A stretch of 5,936 nucleotides of DNA, taken from a bacterium. Its GTDB lineage: Bacteria; BMS3Abin14. The DNA is taken from positions 1 to 5,936 of the forward strand of contig JALHUC010000407.1 of the NCBI GenBank assembly GCA_022865845.1, in the 5' to 3' direction. How positions within the stretch are numbered: position 1 is the stretch's first letter; each line of letters opens with the position of its first letter. A program made the translations under genes and the position numbers. Below the pieces are notes generated by a model. The model saw only the letters and a list, made by a program, of their open reading frames with translations. It had not been told where the DNA came from and did not search any database. Shown piece by piece: positions 1-4,979 of this stretch.

Positions 1-15
1 CAACTTCCGAATACT

Positions 16-40
16 TCCTCCCCCTATCGAGGGGGGAGGA
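16..40. repeat. GC-rich palindrome, REP-like
   Basis: Bases 16-24 (TCCTCCCCC) pair perfectly with 32-40 (GGGGGAGGA), a 9-bp stem around a 7-nt loop. No T-tract follows, so it is not a clean intrinsic terminator. The sequence just downstream (41-60) is G-rich and of the form ctgaggtgggggtgatt. This combination of C-rich/G-rich hairpin and tail resembles dispersed intergenic palindromes that I recall from many proteobacterial genomes. The repeat status is an inference; only one copy lies in this window. Confidence 0.5.
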
Positions 41-156
41 CTGAGGTGGGGGTGATTGGGGTTTACCCATGTGAAGCGATGCCGCCTGCAATATTAACCC
101 GGTGTCAGAGCACTATGGTTTTCCTTCCATACCACCCCTAAAACCTTTAAAATATA

Positions 157-162
157 TATAAT
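157..162 (+). promoter_or_regulatory. Possible -10 element (TATAAT) for the nucleotidyltransferase gene
   Basis: A perfect TATAAT sits in an AT-rich patch (about 141-165) in otherwise GC-balanced DNA. The positions 16-18 bp upstream hold C-rich sequence with no resemblance to TTGACA, and there is no TG extension. The call therefore rests on the -10 hexamer alone. If used, transcription would start near 169 and the whole 194-316 element would lie in the 5' untranslated RNA. Confidence 0.25.
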
Positions 163-193
163 TTCTGGAAGGTTTATACGTTTGGAGGTCTGA

Positions 194-316
194 GGGCTTC
201 AAGAGTGCGTTAGACGCAAGGCCAGAGTCCCGAGGAACACCGGAGGCGTATATGCCGACATACGCTGAGGATTTCCGAGGGGCGATAACGCCGCAGATGA
301 CGTGCTATTGATGCCC
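194..316. repeat. Large imperfect palindrome / structured element
   Basis: The segment folds into one long irregular hairpin. The outer stem is 194-205 with 305-316 (10 of 12 positions pair). Next is 207-212 (GCGTTA) with 286-291 (TAACGC). Then comes 227-231 with 279-283 (one G-U pair), followed by GA at 232-233 facing GA at 277-278, and then 234-237 (GGAA) with 273-276 (TTCC). The tip is 246-251 (GCGTAT) with 260-265 (ATACGC) and an 8-nt loop. GA at 243-244 facing GA at 267-268 is a second tandem G-A mismatch beside the tip stem. A competing small hairpin is GCGT/ACGC at 207-217. The element ends 11 nt before the ATG at 328. It could be a dispersed intergenic repeat, which is my first guess, or a structured 5' leader. 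I know of no named family for it. Confidence 0.55.
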
Positions 317-327
317 GCATTAATCCT

Positions 328-2967
328 ATGGATGTAATTACGACCCACTTAAATGCCGACTTCGACGCGTTAGCCTCCATGATCGCGGCGAAAAAGCTCT
401 ATCCGGAGGCCCACTTAGTCTTCCCCGGCTCCCAGGAACGCAACCTCCGTGAGTTTTTCTTAAAGTCCTCCCTGATCTCCTTTCCTTTCGAGCGCATAAG
501 AGACATCGACCTTACCGCTATCAAACGGCTCATCCTGGTTGACATCAATATCAAGGGCCGGCTCGGGCCCTTCGACGAGGTAGCTGATCGCAAGAGTGTG
601 GAGCTTCACATCTACGACCACCATCCCAGAACAGAGCAGGATTACCGGGGTACCATCGATATCGTGGAGCCTGTGGGTGCTACGACCACCATTCTTGTGG
701 AGCTTTTGAGGAAAAAGAGAAAGAAGATCACCCCCGAGGAAGCTACGATCATGGCCCTGGGCATATATGAGGATACAGGTTCTCTTACTTTCGCCTCAAC
801 TACGGCCAGGGATTTCGATGCTGTTTCCTACCTGCTTAAAAGGGGAGCGCATCTGGAGATCATCCCCACCTTTATATCCAGAGATATGGACACCCGACAG
901 GTTCAGCTTCTCCACGACCTTCTCACATCCCTGAAAATAAACAACATCCACGGTATCCCTGTTGCCACGGCCTCGGCCTCAACGGATGAATACGTGGGTG
1001 AACTGGCCCTCCTGGTTCACAAGATGATGGACATGGAAAACCTCAACGCCCTCATTGTCATGGTGAGGATGGAGGAGCGGATCATCCTTGTTGCCCGAAG
1101 CCGTCTTCCGGAACTGGATGTGTCGAGGATCGCGGAGGAGTTCGGAGGGGGCGGTCACCAAACCGCCGCGTCTGCATCCATTCGGGAATTAACCCTTATA
1201 CAGGTCCAGGAAAGGCTCATGACCCTTTTAAACCAGATGGTGGGGGAAAGGGTCAACGCCGGAAGTATCATGTCTTCGCCTGTTATGGAAATACTCGAAT
1301 CAGACCCTATCGAGGCGGCGGCCGAGATGATGACCCGGTTTAACATCAACTCCATTCCGGTAATGAGCGAGGCGCACAGGCTTACGGGGATAATTACCAG
1401 GGGTGTTGTGGAAAGAGCCATTCAACACGGTCTGGCTCACTCACCCTTGAAGGAGTACATGCTCACCGGATTCTCTACCGTTTCGAGAACATCAAGCCTT
1501 GAAAAGGTCCGTGAGTACATCATCGAGAAAAGGCAAAGGATGCTTCCGGTTATTGAGGGCAATACTGTCCTCGGTGTTATCACGCGAACGGACCTCCTCG
1601 AGGCCATGCACGATGATTCCCGGAGAACCCAGTCTTTCGAAGAAACCTCAGAAGAAGGTGACACACCGGAGGGCAGGGTCCGGAACCTCAGTGAGCTAGT
1701 GAGGGAGATACTGGACGCCAGAACCACACGTATCCTGAAAATGGCTGGAAAGGTTGCCGATGAGTCTGGAGACAAGGCCTATTTTGTAGGTGGTCTCGTC
1801 AGGGATCTCATTTTAAGGCAAAAGAACCTGGATGTGGACCTCGTGGTGGAGGGCGACGCCATCGAGTTCGCGAGGAAGCTGTCTCGGCGCCTGAAAGCTC
1901 GGATCAGGGTGCACCGGAAATTTCAAACGGCGGTTATCATCCTCCCTGACGGGTTCAAGCTGGACGTGGCTTCGGCCAGGGCCGAATATTACTCATCACC
2001 GGGGGAATACCCTATGGTTGAGCGTGGCTCCATAAAGCTTGACCTGTACAGACGGGATTTCACCGTTAACGCTCTTGCCGTTAAACTCAACCCGGAGTCT
2101 TTCGGGCAGGTGGTGGATCACTTTAACGGTTTGAAGGATCTGAAGGAGAGAACCATAAGGATTCTCCATAACCTCAGTTTCGTCGACGACCCGACACGCA
2201 TCATCAGGGCTGTCCGGTTCGAACAAAAATTTGAATTCAGGATCGGGAAACATACCGAGTACCTCATGAAAGGGGCCATCAAAAAAGGTTACCTGAGGCA
2301 GGCCCAGGGACCCCGTGTCCTCAACGAGATCATGATCATCCTGAGGGGAGATAACCCTATCCGGGCTTTCGACAGGATGGAAGAACTTGGGATACTGACT
2401 TCACTGCACCCCACTCTGGCCTTCACAAGCAAGATAAGGAGCATATTCCAGCAGGTTGAGAAGATAAACTCGTGGTTCGGTCTCCTTTTCCTGGATGAGG
2501 AACCGGACGTGGGGCAGATCTATTTTAATGCCCTCATGATGATGAAGGCCGTCGAGGAGAGGGAACAGATCCTCGAACTTTTCCACCTCAACGAACATCA
2601 GAAAATGACATACCGGGAAAAATGGGAAAAGGTCTCCTCCACGATGAAGGAGTTGGCGCGAACCGACGATAAAAAACCCAGTTGGATCGCAGGACTTCTG
2701 GGCGGGGTGGAGGTGGAGGATCTACTGACCATTATGTCCCTTACAAAAAGGGAGGACACCGTTAAGGCTATTTCCGTTTTTCTGTCCCGGTTAAGGTTCA
2801 TCAAAAGAGAGGTTGGGGGCAAGGAACTAAGGGAGATGGGATACTCCTCAGGGCCGGTATACCGAGACATTATGCAGGCGCTTCAGGATGCGAGGGTGGA
2901 CGGTGTCGTCAATTCGCTGTCGGAGGAGAGGGAGTGGGTAATCGCTAATTTTCCTTTGGAAAATTAG
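328..2967 (+). CDS. tRNA nucleotidyltransferase (A- or CCA-adding, class II) fused to DHH phosphoesterase and CBS domains
   Basis: This 879-residue protein has three parts. Residues 1-300 are a DHH/DHHA1 phosphoesterase with the metal-ligand motifs intact: H7/D11/D13, D72, DHH at 97-99, D149, and a GGGGH substrate-binding motif at 273-277. Residues about 311-430 are a tandem CBS pair, a module that often binds adenine nucleotides. After a charged linker, residues about 465-690 form a class II polynucleotide nucleotidyltransferase: GGLVRD at 488-493, catalytic DVD at 502-504, RRDFTVNALA from 575, and DDPTRIIR at 620-627. The C-terminal helical region ends in a conserved-looking GKELREMGYSSGPVY stretch from 831. 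The enzyme adds nucleotides to tRNA 3' ends in the cytoplasm. Enzymes with this architecture include the A-adding partner of split CC-/A-adding pairs (Aquifex, and Geobacter-type bacteria), so A-adding is my first guess. Full CCA-adding or poly(A) polymerase activity cannot be excluded. The ATG at 328 is the only reasonable start, because an in-frame TGA lies at 298-300. There is no Shine-Dalgarno sequence. Confidence 0.9.
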   Translation: MDVITTHLNADFDALASMIAAKKLYPEAHLVFPGSQERNLREFFLKSSLISFPFERIRDIDLTAIKRLILVDINIKGRLGPFDEVADRKSVELHIYDHHPRTEQDYRGTIDIVEPVGATTTILVELLRKKRKKITPEEATIMALGIYEDTGSLTFASTTARDFDAVSYLLKRGAHLEIIPTFISRDMDTRQVQLLHDLLTSLKINNIHGIPVATASASTDEYVGELALLVHKMMDMENLNALIVMVRMEERIILVARSRLPELDVSRIAEEFGGGGHQTAASASIRELTLIQVQERLMTLLNQMVGERVNAGSIMSSPVMEILESDPIEAAAEMMTRFNINSIPVMSEAHRLTGIITRGVVERAIQHGLAHSPLKEYMLTGFSTVSRTSSLEKVREYIIEKRQRMLPVIEGNTVLGVITRTDLLEAMHDDSRRTQSFEETSEEGDTPEGRVRNLSELVREILDARTTRILKMAGKVADESGDKAYFVGGLVRDLILRQKNLDVDLVVEGDAIEFARKLSRRLKARIRVHRKFQTAVIILPDGFKLDVASARAEYYSSPGEYPMVERGSIKLDLYRRDFTVNALAVKLNPESFGQVVDHFNGLKDLKERTIRILHNLSFVDDPTRIIRAVRFEQKFEFRIGKHTEYLMKGAIKKGYLRQAQGPRVLNEIMIILRGDNPIRAFDRMEELGILTSLHPTLAFTSKIRSIFQQVEKINSWFGLLFLDEEPDVGQIYFNALMMMKAVEEREQILELFHLNEHQKMTYREKWEKVSSTMKELARTDDKKPSWIAGLLGGVEVEDLLTIMSLTKREDTVKAISVFLSRLRFIKREVGGKELREMGYSSGPVYRDIMQALQDARVDGVVNSLSEEREWVIANFPLEN

Positions 2968-2970
2968 CGA
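2942..2970. other. Perfect 13-bp palindrome spanning the stop codon
   Basis: Bases 2942-2954 (TCGCTAATTTTCC) are perfectly complementary to 2958-2970 (GGAAAATTAGCGA), leaving a 3-nt TTT loop. The stop codon TAG (2965-2967) lies inside the right arm, so the left arm and most of the right arm encode the last residues (IANFPLEN) of the nucleotidyltransferase. The sequence after the hairpin is purine-rich, not T-rich, on either reading, so it lacks the tail of an intrinsic terminator. It could protect the mRNA 3' end, bind a protein, or be the edge of a repeat that entered the gene end. Confidence 0.6.
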
Positions 2971-2985
2971 GTGGAAAGTGGATAA

Positions 2986-3017
2986 GTGCACTTGTGCACG
3001 AGTGCACCGGTGCACTG
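2986..3017. repeat. Four GTGCAC hexamers at exact 8-bp period
   Basis: The self-complementary hexamer GTGCAC occurs at 2986-2991, 2994-2999, 3002-3007 and 3010-3015. The spacers are two bases each and all different (TT, GA, CG), and TG follows the last copy. The hexamer is perfectly conserved while the spacers vary. Just upstream, AGTGGA occurs twice at 7-bp spacing (2970 and 2977), so the array may have grown out of a simple repeat. Confidence 0.7.
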
Positions 3018-3053
3018 ATTGAGCCGGGAATTAATATGTCGGCTCAATCATTT
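3016..3053 (+). terminator. Possible terminator hairpin after the nucleotidyltransferase gene
   Basis: Bases 3016-3026 (TGATTGAGCCG) pair perfectly with 3040-3050 (CGGCTCAATCA), an 11-bp stem with a 13-nt AT-rich loop. Only three T residues follow before TTGACA begins, so as an intrinsic terminator it is weak. Its place, between the end of one gene and a good promoter for the next, fits a boundary between transcription units. It may equally be part of the repeat cluster around it. Confidence 0.4.
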
Positions 3054-3080
3054 GACACCCCCCTTACCCCATGCTAGGAA
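3052..3080 (+). promoter_or_regulatory. Sigma-70-type promoter for the protease-trpS-scpAB operon
   Basis: A perfect TTGACA (3052-3057) is followed by a 17-bp spacer and TAGGAA (3075-3080). The -10 box is imperfect, matching TATAAT at three of six positions, but it is preceded by TG at 3072-3073 and so has an extended -10 form. Transcription would begin near 3087, giving a leader of about 115 nt before the GTG start at 3204. The hairpin at 3086-3104 would then lie at the very 5' end of the RNA. Confidence 0.5.
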
Positions 3081-3085
3081 TGTTC

Positions 3086-3104
3086 ACTGCCGCGCCCCGG
3101 CAGT
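3086..3104. other. Short GC hairpin at the predicted transcript start
   Basis: ACTGCCG (3086-3092) pairs perfectly with CGGCAGT (3098-3104) around a 5-nt loop. If the promoter at 3052-3080 is used, the first bases of the message would fold into this stem. A 5'-terminal stem can shield a message from RNase entry. That role is an inference; the pairing is seen directly. Confidence 0.4.
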
Positions 3105-3109
3105 ACTTT

Positions 3110-3184
3110 CAGGATGTAGAATCGAGAATCCAGTAGTAAACAATAAACTTTAATTCTACGTTCTGCATTCCACATTCAACATTC
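3110..3184. repeat. Inverted repeat built on degenerate heptamers
   Basis: Bases 3110-3122 (CAGGATGTAGAAT) pair with 3153-3165 (ATTCTACGTTCTG) over 13 positions including two G-T wobbles, around a 30-nt AT-rich loop. The right side continues as a heptamer array starting TTC: TTCTACG, TTCTGCA, TTCCACA and TTCAACA at 3154-3181, then TTC. The left side carries two AGAATC-type heptamers at 3118-3131. This looks like a small palindromic repeat expanded by slippage. It lies in the predicted leader of the protease message. Similar AGAATCC/GGATTCT-type repeats are, from memory, frequent between genes in deltaproteobacterial genomes. Confidence 0.5.
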
Positions 3185-3192
3185 TTTCGTTT

Positions 3193-3197
3193 AAGGA
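3193..3197 (+). promoter_or_regulatory. Ribosome binding site that fixes a GTG start
   Basis: AAGGA lies 6 nt before the GTG at 3204. It selects this GTG as the start of the protease gene, since no ATG in that frame lies near the N-terminus before the HExxH motif. Confidence 0.7.
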
Positions 3198-3203
3198 AAC
3201 CTT

Positions 3204-3875
3204 GTGAACAGTCAAATTATTCTCAAATTGATCATTCAGCTACCCCCGCTCATGCTTGCCATATCTGTCCACGAGATGGCCCACGGGTACATGGCCTTTC
3301 GTAAGGGTGATTACACAGCCAAGCTGCTGGGAAGGGTCACCCTTAACCCCATCAAGCACATCGATCCTGTAGGGACTGTTCTGGTCCCGCTTATGCTGGC
3401 ATTTTCCGGAACGGGGATCCTTTTCGGTTGGGCCAAACCTGTCCCTGTCAACAGCTTCAACTTCAAATCGCCGCGAAAAGATAACGCCATTGTTTCTCTT
3501 GCAGGGCCGGCCAGCAACTTTGCGATGGCTGCGATCCTTGCCCTTGTTTACCGAATTCTGCTCTGGGTTCCGGGATACGCCTATATTGTATCCTCTCCCA
3601 TTTTCAAACCGTTGGCTGTCATGATCGTTTTCGGGATCCACATCTCGGTTGTGCTGGGAGTGCTCAACCTCATCCCGGTACATCCCCTGGACGGCAGCCA
3701 CATCGTTGAAGGGATCCTTCCGGCTCATCAGGCACAGGTTTATTCTCGTCACGACCGATATGGTTTTATCATCCTTATTGCCCTGATGTTTACGGGGCTC
3801 CTTTGGCGCATCATCGATCCTTTCTATTCCTTGATAATCGGTTTAATAGGCAGGGTTTTCGCCATTCCAATATAG
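3204..3875 (+). CDS. M50-family site-2-type intramembrane metalloprotease
   Basis: This 223-residue integral membrane protein belongs to the compact site-2 protease family (peptidase M50). The zinc motif HEMAH is at residues 23-27 inside the first membrane segment (about 8-30), with E24 as catalytic base. The third metal ligand is D163 in NLIPVHPLDGS (155-165) at the end of a later membrane segment. Other family signatures are GRVTLNPIKHIDPVGT (43-58), GWAKPVPVN (75-83) and LAGPASNF (99-106). I count about five or six hydrophobic segments, at roughly 8-30, 56-76, 98-122, 135-160 and 186-219. There is no PDZ or CBS domain, so it is the minimal form, not an RseP-like one. Such enzymes cut transmembrane substrates, but nothing here identifies this one's target. 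It starts with GTG behind a good AAGGA site. A 91-nt gap separates it from trpS. Confidence 0.88.
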   Translation: MNSQIILKLIIQLPPLMLAISVHEMAHGYMAFRKGDYTAKLLGRVTLNPIKHIDPVGTVLVPLMLAFSGTGILFGWAKPVPVNSFNFKSPRKDNAIVSLAGPASNFAMAAILALVYRILLWVPGYAYIVSSPIFKPLAVMIVFGIHISVVLGVLNLIPVHPLDGSHIVEGILPAHQAQVYSRHDRYGFIILIALMFTGLLWRIIDPFYSLIIGLIGRVFAIPI

Positions 3876-3955
3876 GAGCTGATCAGTAAACACCTGACAG
3901 ACTCCTGTTATTTGACAAGCTATCGCAGCGTTTCGGGAAACTCCGGTACACTGCC

Positions 3956-3962
3956 AGGGAGG
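3956..3962 (+). promoter_or_regulatory. Strong ribosome binding site of trpS
   Basis: AGGGAGG ends 4 nt before the ATG at 3967, the best Shine-Dalgarno match among the genes here. It supports that start, after which the HIGH motif appears at the expected early position. Confidence 0.7.
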
Positions 3963-3966
3963 CAGC

Positions 3967-4968
3967 ATGAAGCGTGTTCTATCCGGTATGAGGCCTACAG
4001 GGCCTCTTCACATCGGACATTACCTCGGGGCCCTGGGCAACTGGGTCCGGCTCCAGGAAGAGTACGAATGCTTTTATTTTGTTGCTGACTGGCACGCCCT
4101 GTCCACCATGTATGATGAGCCCGGGACACTGGCTGAGTACACTGAAGAGATCGTCAAGGACTGGCTGAGCGTGGGGCTCGACCCTGAACGGTGCACCCTT
4201 TTCCTCCAGTCCGCAATTTTGGAACACGCTGAACTTCTGGTTCTGCTTTCCATGATCACCCCGTTGTCATGGCTGGAAAGAGTACCCTCCTACAAGGAGG
4301 TCAGGCAGCAGATGTCCCACAAGGACCTTGCCACCTACGGGTTCCTGGGCTACCCACTCCTTCAGACGGCTGATATCATTATTTATCGGGCCAACTATGT
4401 ACCGGTGGGCATGGACCAACTGCCCCACCTGGAACTTGCCAGGGAGATCGTGCGACGTTTCAATTTCATGTATACCGGGGATGAGGAGGGCGGTGTCTTC
4501 CCTGAGCCGCTTGAGCTTCTCACCGAAGCTCCCAAAGTGCCCGGAACGGATGGGCGCAAGATGAGCAAGAGTTACGATAACGCCATCTATTTGAAAGACA
4601 GTTCCGATACGGTCTGGGAAAAATTGAGGCCCATGGTGACTGATCCGGCGAGGGTCAGAAGGACCGACCCGGGAGACCCGGACAAGTGCCCTGTATTCGA
4701 ACTCCACGGGTTTTTCACTCCTGATGAAGGCAAGGCTGAGGTCGCCGAGGGCTGCAGGACCGCCGGTATAGGCTGTATCGACTGTAAAAAGGTCCTCTTT
4801 GAAGCGCTGGAAAAGGTCCTTGAACCTCTGAGGGAAAAGCGGGATGAACTTGACAGCAAACCGAACCTTGTGCGGCAAATCCTGGGTGACGGCAACAACA
4901 GGGCCAGGGAAGAAGCCAGGCGCACCATGTCCGATGTCAGAAACTCGGTTAAGCTTTACACCAGTTGA
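3967..4968 (+). CDS. trpS: Tryptophanyl-tRNA synthetase, probable [4Fe-4S] type
   Basis: TrpRS attaches tryptophan to tRNA-Trp in the cytoplasm, using ATP. The 333-residue length is normal for bacterial TrpRS. Class I synthetase signatures are clear: SGMRPTGPLHIGH at the N-terminus with HIGH at residues 15-18, the tryptophan-pocket stretch VPVGMDQLPHLELAR (145-159), and KMSKS at 198-202. In the C-terminal anticodon-binding part, four cysteines (C241, C263, C270, C273) are spaced C-x21-C-x6-C-x2-C. This is one residue from the C-x22-C-x6-C-x2-C pattern described for the iron-sulfur TrpRS of Thermotoga maritima, so a [4Fe-4S] cluster is likely. The start is fixed by AGGGAGG 4 nt upstream. The stop is 11 nt before the ATG of scpA and overlaps an alternative TTG start, so the two genes are probably co-translated. 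Confidence 0.96.
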   Translation: MKRVLSGMRPTGPLHIGHYLGALGNWVRLQEEYECFYFVADWHALSTMYDEPGTLAEYTEEIVKDWLSVGLDPERCTLFLQSAILEHAELLVLLSMITPLSWLERVPSYKEVRQQMSHKDLATYGFLGYPLLQTADIIIYRANYVPVGMDQLPHLELAREIVRRFNFMYTGDEEGGVFPEPLELLTEAPKVPGTDGRKMSKSYDNAIYLKDSSDTVWEKLRPMVTDPARVRRTDPGDPDKCPVFELHGFFTPDEGKAEVAEGCRTAGIGCIDCKKVLFEALEKVLEPLREKRDELDSKPNLVRQILGDGNNRAREEARRTMSDVRNSVKLYTS

Positions 4969-4979
4969 GCGAACCGTCT

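Larger units (their letters stand above)
1..327. other. Non-coding region upstream of the nucleotidyltransferase gene
   Basis: I see no gene in this stretch: neither strand offers a convincing reading frame, and no tRNA or rRNA is recognisable. It divides into a GC-rich palindrome at 16-40 with a G-rich tail to about 60, an unstructured part at 61-140, an AT-rich patch at 141-180 that could hold a promoter, and a large foldable element at 194-316. The upstream gene lies outside the window, so I cannot tell whether this is a gap between two operons or an internal gap. Confidence 0.7.

Noticed and set aside
297..324. Promoter ATGACG (297-302), 16-bp spacer, ATTAAT (319-324), which would make the nucleotidyltransferase message nearly leaderless
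   Set aside because: Both boxes match consensus at only four of six positions, and the predicted start near 331 falls just after the ATG instead of on it.
1499..1699. 66-codon + strand frame within the CBS/linker part of the first gene
   Set aside because: It is an out-of-frame shadow of a continuous 879-residue protein. It is rich in Ser/Arg, with no homology I can recognise and no ribosome binding site.
3240..3752. 170-codon open frame on the - strand inside the protease gene
   Set aside because: It is antisense to a convincing M50 protease, with a biased, low-complexity composition and no recognisable domain.
3912..3940. TTGACA at 3912-3917 as the -35 of a separate trpS promoter
   Set aside because: At 16-18 bp spacing the sequence is cgggaa/gggaaa/ggaaac, nothing like a -10 box. 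TACACT at 3947-3952 is a fair -10 but lies 29 bp away. Not supported as a promoter.
3930..3941. Small palindrome GTTTC-GG-GAAAC upstream of trpS as an operator or attenuator
   Set aside because: Five base pairs with a 2-nt loop is too short to stand out from chance. I see no Trp-codon leader peptide or T-box features.
4267..4878. 203-codon open frame on the - strand inside trpS
   Set aside because: It lies wholly antisense to a clear TrpRS. The translation has no recognisable family, and the openness follows from the codon use of trpS.
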